From NCBI GenBank assembly GCA_947034885.2, contig OX344749.2, positions 3,611,501 through 3,675,500 on the forward strand: a DNA stretch of 64,000 bases, in the 5' to 3' direction. The notes under the pieces are model-generated. The model was not told where the DNA came from, ran no database searches, and saw only the letters and a list, made by a program, of their open reading frames with translations. Positions 44,761 through 56,792 of this stretch are shown piece by piece (within the stretch, counting starts at the first letter, position 1; every line of letters begins with the position of its first letter). Position numbers and translations under genes: made by a program. Source of the stretch: Thuidium tamariscinum (taxonomy: Eukaryota; Streptophyta; Bryopsida; Hypnales; Thuidiaceae).

Positions 44761-47750
44761 TGCCTGTCAGAAAGCCATTATCTTTTTATGCCAGGTTCGC
44801 AAGCTGCAGCGAGTACCGGTTGAGACTCTGTCAATACCGTTTCTCAATTTTTGTACTTCAGTTTCCCTACCCGAACTACTGGCCAATGCTTGGCTTCACA
44901 ATCAGTAGTTACTGATTTCTGGTGGAATATTCCACATCTTATCATCCAAAGGATGGAATGATGTAGAATATTCCACATCATTCTATTCGCAAGGGGATAG
45001 CGTCCAAGAAGGCTACATAATGTTATGTATGATTTTTACTATCAACCTTTTTTTGGAGTATTTTCTAATTAATTTTTAAGACTTTTCCTACATAAAATTT
45101 TTATTGTACTTTGAATAGGATAATTATTTCTATGTCTACAAGAATCCCATTCTTTCTTATATTCACCATAGAATGATCAAATTTTATTTTATTTTAATCA
45201 AATTTGAAATCCATACTCACCACCAATCTCCAAATTAAAATCCTCTAGACTTAATTTCAAAAAGGAAAAAAAAATTAAAATACTCTATTTACATTTTAGC
45301 TACCACTTAGCCGAGTTTTTTTTGGCAACGGCCCCAAAATGTAGTACAATTTTTTTAAGACAAAACCAAGGCAATTCCAAATAGATTCGTTTGGGGGAAA
45401 ACTCAAATTAGCTTAGTGTTTTAGTTAGTTAATGTCACTTTGTAGGCAAATTATGTCGTTAATCTTAATGTATTAGGGTATTTGATATATTTCATATTCT
45501 ACTTAGGAATGGAAAAGGAGCTCTCTTGCTAATTTTTGTTCAATTATAAATATAAATTTCTAACCACTAAGTCTGTCCTGGTCTTATCTTAAAATAAAAT
45601 GTGAATCCAAAGAATATAAACTAAAGGAACTTGCATCCACAAATCTCATACTTTGAATTCATTGAAATATATTACAAATATATCCATTTGGAACTTACAC
45701 CTATATATATATAAACTTTAAAAATTCAGTTGAACCGAAAATTCATTGGTTGTTTTTCACAAATATAATTTCAACATCTAAGTCGCTTTAAGCATTAATG
45801 TCTCAATTACTTAAAGTAAATGTAACACACATTCTTTCTAGGGATTGAAAACAACCAAGGACATTGATTTAAGCAAATACATTAACACACATTTGCTTTA
45901 AGTGATTCTAAAATTTTCCTGAGGGATGTGTAATATGCTTTACTAAATTATTTAAAAAATTTCAAATTCTTCCCTTTTCAAGGCTCCGGTCTTTATTTGA
46001 CTACGTATCCTTCTATCTTTAACTTTAAGCTTTCTTCATTTGTATCACCATATTATTTTGAAGTTTTTTTAAAAATTGTAATACTAATTCTAAATTATAC
46101 TTACTAAATTTACACAACTAAATACAAATTCTAATGAAAAAATTTAAATATACATTCAAACATTCAATCATATATTCATGTCTTCAATTGAAATACCATT
46201 TATTTAACATATGAATAATCATTCAATATTTAGAATGTACATCAATTGTTTATAATTGTTTAAGGATTTCTATTCACTAGAAATGTAAACTCACGTTCCA
46301 ACTCAAAATAAATCTCAATTCTTAATTTTGTTTCAAACATACATGTCCATTTGTGATATAAAGATATTTCAATCCTTTAAAAGAAAATAATTATCAAATC
46401 CCTGATTAATCATTAAATTTCAAAGTAAAATCCAATCTTTGAATCATTCAATTATGAAGCAATCCCTAGTTAACAAATAATCTCCAATCACTGGAATTAT
46501 TAAGTCAATCATTAACTTAATATTTTGCTCCTTTTTTTTTCAAATCTTGCTTCAAGCATTGACACAAAAAAATTCTTAAGGGATAAGATAAAAACTATAA
46601 ACATAATCTACTCAAAATATAATCAAATTATCTTTTAAAGAGATTCTCCTTTACAACAACGAAAAAAACACAGAAAAATGCGACTTCACGTTACAAATGT
46701 AAGAGAAATTGAGGAGAAAAAATAATGCGAGAAGAAAGACTATTTATCACAATCCTTCCTCAAACACCCCTTCCAATTTCTTTGAAAAAAAACTATCAAA
46801 ATCCACAACCACTCAAGCCAAAAAGTCTTTTCACACCTTAACTTCAAATATTATCACATTCACACTTAATTATTCAAAACTTTAAACATTTAATCCATTT
46901 CACACTCAAAAGAATAAAATTTAATTAAAAAATAACATTGTCTTAATTACATAGCTTCACACTCTATCTTTCAACGTCCTTATCAAAATGAAGTCTTTTC
47001 GTCCTTTGTTATGATCTTGTTGTACTCGATGCAACTATTGCTTGGAGTGTGTGTATCCAGTGTTGATTTGTTCATTGTATCGCACCTCACGTGGATTTAA
47101 ACAACCTTGTTTTAAATAGAATCGTTGTAAAGTTTCATGACGCAATCAAATTCATTCACCAAGCATGGATGAATTCTCGCAATAAAATGCAAGATAGCCG
47201 TCACCTTTAACTACTGGCAAACTTGGCTTGATTGATATTGCATTTTAACAGGTAACCACAATTCTTTGTTGCTCTCCCTCCAATTATTAATGTCAATGGT
47301 CATTGTTCACTTCAAATTCCAAGTTGCTAAAGTAGAGGCAAACACAGTTGCCTGAAAGGAAACATGGTCTTTATATGTCGATATAATTCAAAAAATCGAC
47401 TATGAGTATTATAACAATCATGGTAGGATTGGAAAGATCCCACAATTCTTGGTCAATTATGCTCTATACTAGAAATGGTTGAATTAGGGGCCTATTTATA
47501 ATGACACTTATAAAGATAAAAATATGAATCTGCCAAGACTGCTAGTGGTGGGTCCATAGCCCATGCCAGCAGTGGATCTCGACTTTTCTCTTGAAGAGAT
47601 TTGTTCACAGATTTAGATTTCCGTTCATACAAAATTAGGCCATAGTTCTTCAAGACACATAAGGAATTTCATTCAAACCATTGAACATCAATTGATATTG
47701 GCCAAACTACTCTGAATCGGAAATGTCAACATTCATAGGGGCACAATCAA
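44761..47750. other. AT-rich spacer, nothing recognised
   Basis: A slightly GC-richer patch at 44770-45020 contains two ATATTCCACATC direct repeats around a short inverted repeat. The rest has no frame or repeat that can be supported. Confidence 0.45.
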
Positions 47751-47939
47751 AATAGGAGATGAATTGGACTCTACCTCAATGGTTTGTACTACTTGATCAT
47801 ACACCTCCACTTTTGATGAATTTGCATGAGAAGCATATTTTGTTAACTGCAATTTCATGTTCTCCATCACTTATTGATAACTTTGTAGTTCTTCATCTTT
47901 TTGTGCAAGTATTAGTTGGTAGAGGTCTTGATTTTTCAA

Positions 47940-48720
47940 TTATTTATCAATATATTCTTTTTGGTTTGCATTCATCTTTGAATCTTTACCGTTTTGCTCT
48001 TTTAATAATGAAGTCAATTCCATCAAAATAAAATTCTTTTCATCAAGATGAGAGTTAATATTAATAAGAGTGCGAATTTGATCTCGCATCTCGTGATTCT
48101 TTTTCTTCAATGTCATAACTTCCTCCTTCATCCGCTCGTGGGTAATGGCAATTGGTATTGCAGCATTATGCAGCTCACTTCATTCACAATTTGTTGGGTC
48201 ACTTCTTGTGGAAGACTAGTGGCCACCCGTGTCTTCTTTATTCACTTTGCTTTAGCATTCTGTTTTTCTACTTTTACCACTGATTGTAGCAAATCTTGTT
48301 TTAATGTACTACTTGGTGTAATTGCCATTGGCTCTTTTTTTTCTTGTAAAGAATTAGCACCATTATATAATGCTATGATTGAAGTCATAAAGTTCGAATT
48401 CAAAACTTGTTCACAAAAATAAGTGATGATATTCTTTGAAAGATTAGTTAAAACTAATTCTCCTTTCTTTGTAGTTTTCACTTCACAAAAAAAATTGATA
48501 AAAAGTACTACAGCCCAATCCAGTCTTGTCCCATACCACGCCATTTAGGACATTTGTACCAAAAGTGGGGGTAGGGATGTAACGTGATGCTCCAAATACA
48601 TGTAATAATTGATGAAGAAATCGTTCCAATATTTATTGGTTCCAAACTAATCGTTCCAATATTTAGTTCATCAATTGATGCTTCAACTAATCGTTCCAAT
48701 GTTTACCTCTAAAAGGTAAT
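47940..48720 (-). pseudogene. Decayed mobile-element ORF with coiled coil and INIGTISLE repeats
   Basis: The minus-strand frames 48699-48508, 48544-48242 and 48131-47940 follow one another with frameshifts. The first carries a repeated peptide (ELNIGTISLEPINIGTIS) and then WYKCPKWRGMGQDW. The second is a Lys-rich region with GELVLTNLSKNIITYFCEQ. The third (MKEEVMTLKKKNHEMRDQIR) is a clear coiled coil. The same INIGTISLE peptide ends the plus-strand ORF at 60468-60984, as if the two were successive parts of one protein type. I do not recognise the family; a Gag-like or plant-specific transposon protein is likely. Confidence 0.45.
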
Positions 48721-50754
48721 TAACTTTTGAAGATCCCCATTAAAGACTTGGATGAATACGATTTGGATGGAAAAACTGTTTATGGATGTGGTAGTTAGCT
48801 TTTAGTGGCTATTTAGGGTGGAAGTGTTGCCTCTCACTTCTTGAAATTCAACACGATTGATTGTAAATGTTGAAAGGTGCTCTAGTGACTGTTAGGGGCT
48901 TATGGAGTTCTGATTGGGAGGAACTGTTGATCCTCTACGTGTGGTACATGATAAGCTTGAAAAGAGAGCGGAGAGTAAATCAAGAGATTAAGTTTGTATT
49001 TTAGTTGTTGTTGCGCGTCGTGTTGACGTACAGCAATTAACAGGGTTGAAAACTGCAAACTGCAAACTTTCAATAACTTTCAATTTTGGTGGAATTTGGG
49101 GGCGCACCTTATACCGTTGGAAAGAGGAGAAGAAATCAGTTAATATAGGTACAAAAATTTTCAAATAAAAAAAAATTGAATAAATTAAAAGTTGCCAAAG
49201 TTTGCAAAGTAAAAAGCTTCAATGTCAAATCAATTTTAATTCAATCTTGCAAATTTCTTCAAATTTGTTGTCTCGTGAGCATTACAAGGATCAAATAGGC
49301 CAAAGTGAATACAAATTGGGAAGAAACTATATCCAAATTGTCAATTTGGAGTAGAATTTTGTAGTTTCAAACCGTAGTTGAAATCAGGACTTTTGATCTT
49401 TGAGACGCATTCTAAAAATCAACATTCGAATATAAATTGAACCACTTACCGCAATTACGATAATTATTAGAAGTGTGATTTTTGAATTTGGAGAAGCAAG
49501 TGCAATCGGAATCAATTTGGAGGGGATAGAGACACTTGCAGATCAGGAGGCGCAAGACCTGTTGTGAGGCAAATGGAGCAATTAAAGGTTAGTGAATTCG
49601 AGGTTGAGGATTGTGTTGATCAAGTTTCATAACAGAGTCCCCATCTTAGTGTGTAAAAACAAATTGGGTGAAGATTGGGATTCGGTGAAGTTGGTTATAC
49701 CGATTATTTTTTTCTCAAAAGAAAATAAAGGGGTGAACGTTTTAAGTGTTGAAAAATAATAAGTAAATGCTTTAAGCAAATTGATAAATTAAAATCTTAC
49801 ACTATAAGTAATTTTTTTTCTCCCGCTTATGTTAATTCTTCCAATCTCAAAGCTATATGTGTGGTTTTATTATATCATTGAAGTGCTTAATTACTATATT
49901 TTTACCGAAGAATAAGTGATGTATTTTCCCTCAAAGGTATAGATATTGTTGTCAAAACTTTCAACTATGGTGTAGTAGATTTAATGATTGCTTCAAGCAT
50001 ACTTAAGGATTGCTTTGAGCATATATTTAAACAAAATTTGATTGTTTGTTATAAGCATATGAATAGAATATTATCACTTGAGTGAAAGTTGGATGATTAT
50101 TACAATAATTAATATTTTTAAGCAGTTGTAAATTTATTTATTTTTAAATCAATTATATTTAAATCTTTTTATTTAGCTTAAAGTAGGTAATATTTGAAGT
50201 AAAATTTTACATTTGTCAAGTATCTGAATTTTAGGAGAATGTATTAAAGATAAATTTGTATATTTTGCCTTGAACAAATCTATAATGAGAATACCTTAAG
50301 AGACAATATTTAAAGAAAGAATTATTATTTTTCTCTTTAAGAGAATTTAGATATTTATTGCCTTGAGCAATTTCATTATGTATCTCTCTTAAGAGAATTA
50401 GTTTTACTATGTTTAAAGCAAATTTTTGTTTGAAATGTCATGAGTGTTTTGTAAGAATTCTATGGGTAGTTGAATTTGCAGACTTAGTTTATAAAGTAGA
50501 AATGTATATTATTCAATTTAGATATTTTGGAGTAATCACTTTAAGTGCCATCTAATTTGTTAGAATGGTTGAACCAAGTTGAGGTTTCTATTGATAACTT
50601 TAATTATATTTATTTTAATTTCTATTTTGTGTCAATGTGTCCTATAGTGTCAAATAATAATGAGCCTTTATATTTTGAGTGATAATTTTTGTAGAAATAG
50701 AAATAGAAATAGTGATAATAGGCAAGCTAATAAGACATACGAATAATATATAGA
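48721..50754. other. AT-rich spacer left of the 9.2-kb element
   Basis: No coding frame is supported. 50747-50754 (TATATAGA) is the left copy of the presumed target duplication of the next element. Confidence 0.45.
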
Positions 50755-51065
50755 CCCGGGGGGTGCACTACTTGTAATGTTGTTGAGTAACGTGCGTTCA
50801 AGGCCTTATTTGATGAGGGCTATGTAGGTAAATTCTAAGATTATTGATAGGCCTTTATTTACCTAAATTGCTAAATGATAGTAATTTTAACTACCCTACC
50901 TTTCATTTGAAACAAATTTTTTGTTTAATTAAAGGTATATTACGTTCATTATAAATAGAATTTGGATTTTGAAATTTCTATGGAGCAGCTATCCTATTTA
51001 GAGTTTAGGGTTTGTAGAGTCATACAATTACAATTACAATTAAGGTTTCAGGATTTAGGAAACCC

Positions 51066-51080
51066 GGGAGGGTGGGTGGG
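51066..51080 (+). other. G-quadruplex motif 1
   Basis: GGGAGGGTGGGTGGG, four G3 runs with single-base loops, a textbook stable quadruplex. The identical 15-mer recurs at 52132 and 52663. Confidence 0.85.
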
Positions 51081-51299
51081 ACATCCTTATGCAAGGCACT
51101 TCCTATCAAGTCTTATCCACTCTTTATAATACTAACCAATCTCATGCAATAGTAGACAGAACTTGGTGGTACTATTCTCATCTTTATGTACCTCAATTCC
51201 ACATAAAAAAGACAAATTTTTGTATATATAAGTGCTGAATTTTTTACACTAATATATATATATATAAATAAATATATATATATATATATCCTCATGATA

Positions 51300-51466
51300 T
51301 CATTCCAGTAGCAATCTGCCAAATGTTAAGTCATTCAAACTACCATCATCTTCTAGAAAATCATGTGGATTTGCACAAGATTCAAAAAATTCCCAAACTG
51401 ATCACTTTGCTACAAGCTTGAATTGAGCCTTCATGATAGGATATTCTCCGAGGCTATGGACTTCAC
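51300..51466 (-). pseudogene. Terminal exon of the captured gene
   Basis: After the acceptor-like TTTTTCATGGGGACAG the minus strand is open in phase with the preceding exon and reads EVHSLGEYPIMKAQFKLVAK, a TGA, then SVWEFFESCANPHDFLEDDG and a further 14 residues to a TGA at 51302-51300. The internal TGA is one transition from CGA. Composition is normal protein rather than AT-driven noise, and the phase (two bases before the first codon) matches the upstream donor at 53158. I do not recognise the protein. Confidence 0.5.
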
Positions 51467-52131
51467 CTGTCCCCATGAAAAACACCCCACAAAAATGAAG
51501 CATTAGTCGTAGATCAGGTGTCTACAGCCCATAGCAGTTTGTTATCACTGTCACAAATAATACATTACCAACAGCTCAAAAAAGGAAAGAGTATAATAGA
51601 ATACAGAAAAATGCCAAGGGACCTGTGAAAAAGACGCCATCTCCAAACTAGTAGATTAGCAGTAACTAACTCTAGACACTATTCCCAGCTTGAAATAGCT
51701 TAATTGACAAATTGTTGTGTTGAATTATGTTAACTGCTGAGCTTATATCACCCCTCAGTTAAAAAAAGACTGACTTTGGGGCCTCCTAAGCTATCATTAC
51801 ATATTCCTGGGTCAAAAAATTGATCCACTCCTCTTGTATCATATGTCATAGTACAAGGTAGTTACTCGAAGTCTTGGCTGAGTACTTGTTTATTTTTATC
51901 TCAGCCATGAATATTGAGCTTCAGTTACTTAAACCCCACTAAACCTGATTAATAGGAAAAAAGGGATGTATGGTTCTTGCTGCACTTGACTGATCCCAAA
52001 AATCAGTCAAATCAGTTTCAAACTTTCAATATACTGACCACACCAATGACTGGTCAAATGACCAGTTCAACCATACTGGACATTTTGACCATATGGTCCA
52101 TCCAATCATACTGAATTTTCTCTTACTGGAA

Positions 52132-52147
52132 GGGAGGGTGGGTGGGG
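52132..52147 (+). other. G-quadruplex motif 2
   Basis: GGGAGGGTGGGTGGGG. The flanking sequence differs from motifs 1 and 3. Confidence 0.85.
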
Positions 52148-52639
52148 TTTACATACCCATCCATCACCAAAATTAATTTGTCCTGATTTCATATCTTCAT
52201 ACTTGGAATACTTTATTATTCAAGTATTTTATTCAATTATTTTATCCCTACTAAATACTAATGTGAGCAAATTTTCTTACTTTAGTATATTATTTCATTT
52301 TTAAAAAATATTTCAAATCAGTGATAACAAATATAGTAAACTTTCCCTCATTTGCACCACTTTTGATTTAAAAAGTTTATCCAAGTTATTTAAACTTTTG
52401 TAAATCCATTGAATCCATATATTTCACCAGTTTGTAATATTGTACCAATTCTTGTAAAAAAATATGTTAAATATATTCAAAGGTTTTGGTAAAATTTGCC
52501 ATCCTTTTGTAAAAATTGATAATTTGAAGAAAGGTTTGATAATATTCATCCAACCCTTGCTAAAATTATACTTTGGAGTCTCAAAATTTAGCTATATTCT
52601 TCTAAACTTTTTACTACCAAAACACCTTAGATCTCGCTA

Positions 52640-53160
52640 TGTGACATAGCTTAGGAAACCCCGGGAGGGTGGGTGGGACATCCCATGACTGGGCTATTCC
52701 TACCAAATCCTAACATACCATATTATTCCATCTCAAAGTGGTATTTAGCAACTACAGCATAGAACCATGCACATCAAATACCCCAAAAATAGAGGTTAAT
52801 TACTTGTTTGTATTGTAATATATACATAACACTTGCTTGATCACTTATCTAGCAAGTTTATAACTGCAATCCTCAATTATGAACTAATACTCATGTAGTC
52901 CTAAATCCATGTCTAATTACACAAAATAAAACATGAATAAAGTTCCCCAGGTGAATTGTTGGAAGTATTGGAAGCTTCATGTTGGTAGCATTTTCATCGA
53001 AGTAGTGGGCCTCACCTGTCCCCATGAAAAACCCAACACAACAATGTAAAGTTAGTCGCAGACAAGGTGTCTATAGCCCACTAGCAGCTTGTTATCACTG
53101 TCATGAATTCCAATATACCAAAATTACAGCTCATAATCCAAATGCATTCTTACACAACCA
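52640..53160. repeat. Direct repeat R2, with an alternative exon start
   Basis: This is the counterpart of R1. On the minus strand the same acceptor (ending at 53018) is followed by a different open stretch in the same phase: EAHYFDENATNMKLPILPTI and on for about 20 residues to a stop. Either it is a second, alternative terminal exon or the duplication copied the splice site in front of non-coding DNA. Confidence 0.55.
52663..52677 (+). other. G-quadruplex motif 3
   Basis: GGGAGGGTGGGTGGG within repeat R2, in the same context as motif 1. Confidence 0.85.
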
Positions 53161-53189
53161 AAAAATGGTAAACTTTGAGATTCCGGGAC
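53159..53189 (-). pseudogene. Captured-gene internal exon, right part (after the hAT insertion)
   Basis: The minus strand continues the exon that stops at 57546: after the 8-bp duplication CATCTCAA it reads VPESQSLPFF and reaches a GT donor at 53158-53157. Joining it to 57628-57538 with a single duplication copy keeps one open frame. The junction phase fits both R1 and R2 acceptors. Confidence 0.5.
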
Positions 53190-53582
53190 TTGAGATGCAG
53201 TGATTATTTTAAGGAATCCGGTCCAGGTGTGCGAGACGCTACCTGCAAGACTGTGGAAGCGCCTCGCTGGCTACTTGCAGCGCAACTGACACCTCTGCGC
53301 TCGCTACTGTACAATTTTTTTGGCTGTAGTTGTGGCGACATCACTTTTCTTCTACGAAGCACGTGGTGGCGAAGCTCAGAGTTTCTCCTGCGACATTTTG
53401 GCGAAGTAAAAAATTTGTCCTGCAATGTTTTGGCTACAATGGAATTATTACTCAGGGGAGTTAAACCCCGGTCATAAGACCTTACCTGCACGCAATGAGC
53501 AATCCCCTCCACCCCACACCCAGTTAGTAAATTGTTTAAGAAATTTAGAAATTCAAACTTGCCGGTTTAATGGAAACAGACA

Positions 53583-56500
53583 TCACATGTCTGCTCCCCG
53601 TCTTGTCCTTTCCTCCCGCCATGTACCAATTGCTTTGTTGACTGGAAAATTCTCCAAAGTAAAAAACTCTTGTGAATAAAGTTTCACACATGTATCAACA
53701 TGACCAAGAAGCCTGTTTCGGAGCTTTGATTTCATAAAACTCAAGGTTGAGAAAGTGCGCTCATCCTCCACACTGCCAAGCACAGCTGATATGGCAATCT
53801 GGGTCGTTGCAAGAAACACTTACCGGTTTTGGCTCAAAATGGCTCAAAACCAATGAGTCCTATGAGTCCTGTGACCCTTTGAAATAATTTTTTTTTAAAT
53901 TGAAAAAAATATGGATAATTTGAAGAGCAATGTGAATATTATGTCTCTTGAAATTCAGACCTAAGAAAATTTTTCTCTAAATGTTATAGACAATGGAAAA
54001 TACAATGAAAATAGCTTTTTTTCACTAATTTGGTAAAAATAGTAAAAAAATTCAAAAATTCAAAATAAAAAAACTTTTTTTTCTTCAAGTAAAGGTCTTT
54101 CTTTTCCAACAAATTTCATCTTTGGAAAAAATTAATTCTATTCTCTACACTTGCACAAGTCAGCCACTTTGACGACATGTGGAAGTTGGACAGTTTAATA
54201 TTTTCAAAAATCCTTTTTAGGGATTGTGTAACTATACTATATATCTAAGCATGCCAATTTTCAGCTCAAAATTTTCATTTTGGGGTCAAAAATAGGACTA
54301 AAACCCCCCAAAATGGCCAAGGTAGACAGCCAATCGGGGGCAGTTTAAAAATAGTAAAATATTTTTTTTTAAATTGAAAAAATTACACAACACATAAAAC
54401 TTTTGTATGCACCTTCATTCCAAATTTCAAGTTGATAGGAAAACTATGCAAAAGTTATGAGCAAAAAACTACCTGTTGGAGGTCAAGGGGACAAAAAATA
54501 GGACAAGTGTTTCTTGCAATCACCCATCTCTGCAATTTTGATAAACTCAGAGAGGCGGTTTAACATCAATGCATTTTGGCCAATCCAAATCCAAACCTTA
54601 GTAACTTGATTCTGGTCCCGAGGCTCTTCCATCGCTCCATTAGCATGTGATTTCATCGTCAGTTTGAAGAGTGACATTTGCAGAGACAGCAAGCGCCCAT
54701 CGATAAGAGGCTGAACTTGTTGCAAATTGGGCATGTCCTCCGTCCCAAAGTTCACAGTCCGTAGAACGGCAAAGTGGGAACGGAGGGTCTTCACATGCAA
54801 CAAAAACAAATCATCACAGTTTGCCTGCAACCAATACTGAGGGAAGACAACCCCAAGAGCGTTCATGAGCTCCACTTTAGGGAATCACAAGTCCAGTTCC
54901 AAAGTAAGCATCTTGGCAGCATCCCGACACTGAGCCTTCACCGAACTCAAAATACCATCGAAGTCAGTCCTGGAGACCGGTAGTTTCTTCCCGCTCACAG
55001 GTAAAAGAGAATGAGCTGGGTATGTGTAGTCCCTAATGCGAAAGGACAAGCTTTCCTCCCCTGTGTTAAGGTCCTTGACCCACTCTTGGCTAATACAGAA
55101 AGATTGGCCAAAAATAATGTCATGTAGCATTTCAAAATGTTGTTGCCATGAAGCATCCTTATCGGAGTACATCTGATACAACTCACTTTGGCAGATTTTG
55201 ATTGCAGCTATGTAATCGGTGATAAAGACATCGTTGGATTGAGCAAATTTCATCAAAGAATTGATTGAATCCAACAGTGGCATCAAACAAGGCAATGCGA
55301 GTAAAGTACCCACATCACACAGCAGGTCATAGTTCTTGCGGGCAGCGTCTCTGGCGGCTGCCTGCTTCGATGTTAGCTCTGGCTCTTTGACACCCGCGTC
55401 CTCACACATCTTGACTACCAAAGTCTTGTATTCCCCCATCACACGCTTCAAGGGTTCCAAGAGAGATAACCACCGAGTCTTCACGTTGCGAAGCATTTTA
55501 CGCCCTTCTGTTTCCACTAAGTCGGCAAGCTTTTGAAATTCTAAATGACGCTTCGGACTATGGCTGAAATAGGAATACATAGCCTGACACAACGTTTCAA
55601 CCTTTGCCACAACCGGCAAATTGGACAATGGCTCCACGGCCAAGTTTGTTCGGTGTGCCATGCAATGCACACCGAACAAGAAAGGGGCCATCTGCTCTCT
55701 CATTTGATGAGTGACTCCGTTCCTAGACCCTTAGAAAACTGAAATTCCATCTGCCCTAAAGCATATGAGACGCTCTGCAATTTCTGTGTCACTAAGCGTA
55801 GTGTGATGTCGAAGCATTTCCTGGATACACTCTTTCACAGCAGACGCCCTGGACCCCTCACAAAGTCGACTCAAAGATAGCAAGATCGGCAGTCGCTTGA
55901 ATCCGACACAAATATACAAATGCAGGGACAACCAAGACTGAGAATCGATCGTGGTCACTTCGTCTGCGCTCAAAGAAAAAAAGCGTGCTTTAGAAATGAC
56001 CTGCTTTGTGTGCTTCGACAAAGTCTTCGCTAAGTGGTCCGCCATCTCCCAGCCCACCGTCAAGCTCCAATGTTTCTTTGGAAAATCGGGAACCTCCAGG
56101 AGCTCCAATAAGTCCCTCATTTTCTCATACTGAGCCAGCGGTCTTCCCTACATCAACAACCACAAAACTGCCCGGAATTGCACTGCCTTCTTCTTCCGCT
56201 CTCCAATCGCACTGCTTGCCACCTGCTGCACAATCGACTCCCCCCCAAACCCAGAACGTGCAAAGAAATTTTTTTCGTTTTTGACATGAGCATTGTTACT
56301 CAGAAAATAGTATTCCCCAGCCTTCACTTTGCCAAACGAAGTGGTGGCCTTCCTCCTCCCAGCATGCTTCCACAACGAATCTAACTTTGGAACCAACAAT
56401 TTGTCCCTGCCATCCACATCTGAACAAATTTTACAGCGTACCTACCGCACCTTCCCGTCTTCCCCAAGAACACTTTCGGCCCAAGGCAGTTTGGCAGCCC

Positions 56501-56792
56501 ACGCATCCTGCCACTGCCGGTTCTGTTCGTAGCCTTGGCGTTTGGCTCGCAGCAGGTCATGAGCGGGAGATGCCTCCTGCGAATCGAGGATGACAAGGTC
56601 GGGAGAAGTTGGAGCCGCTTGAACTCCTTCTGCGGTAGGCGAGGTGCCCAAAAGCACCGATTCCTGACTTCCTAGCTTCTCGGTGGTACCTTCCATGACA
56701 ACGAGGGGATCATCAGAAAGTTGTGATCTCAATCTCCCTTCATACAGGAACTTCTCCATAATCGAACCACGTTTACCCATGTTGAAGAACAC
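53583..56792 (-). pseudogene. hAT transposase, full length but with four stops and an insertion
   Basis: A single minus-strand frame covers the protein. Blocks in order: N-terminus (from MGKRGSIMEKFL at 56780), a TTF/BED-like zinc finger region (VRCKICSDVDGRDK ... LDSLWKHAGRR), GRPLAQYEK, a first catalytic region (SADEVTTIDSQSWLSLHLYI), FRADG, GVHCMAHRTNLA, NVKTRWLSLLEPL, and the C-terminal dimerisation domain ERTFSTLSFMKSKLRNRL. In-frame stops lie at 56442, 56148, 55731 and 54885 (TAG, TAG, TAA, TGA), all explainable by C-to-T in CAG, CAG, CAA and CGA. No frameshift is seen. The 725-bp insert at 53801-54525 separates the dimerisation domain. Repaired length would be about 825 residues, usual for the family. 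Confidence 0.85.
53801..54525 (+). mobile_element. ~720-bp non-coding inverted-repeat element, copy 3 (inside hAT transposase)
   Basis: It starts GGGTCGTTGCAAGAAACACT and ends with the inverse of GGGTGATTGCAAGAAACACT, flanked by ATCT on both sides (53797-53800 and 54526-54529). The transposase frame on either side is in register once the insert and one ATCT are removed. It follows copy 2 closely throughout. Confidence 0.93.

Larger units (their letters stand above)
51040..51600. repeat. Direct repeat R1 (exon-intron duplication)
   Basis: It shares with R2 (52640-53160) an intron 3' end of about 150 bp (TTGTTATCACTGTCA, GGTGTCTA(C/T)AGCCCA, CACCTGTCCCCATGAAAAAC) and the quadruplex-bearing segment AGGAAACCCGGGAGGG...GACATCC. 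The exon bodies between these blocks differ. Confidence 0.7.

Noticed and set aside
51040-53160. R1 and R2 as the two LTRs of a short retrotransposon
   Set aside because: They lack TG...CA ends and primer sites, and their similarity is confined to a splice-acceptor block and a G-rich block, with unlike sequence between.
53204-53512. 102-residue minus-strand ORF next to the hAT 3' end
   Set aside because: It lies between the transposase stop and the terminal repeat of the hAT, is Ser/Arg-rich, and has no domain; probably non-coding terminal sequence.
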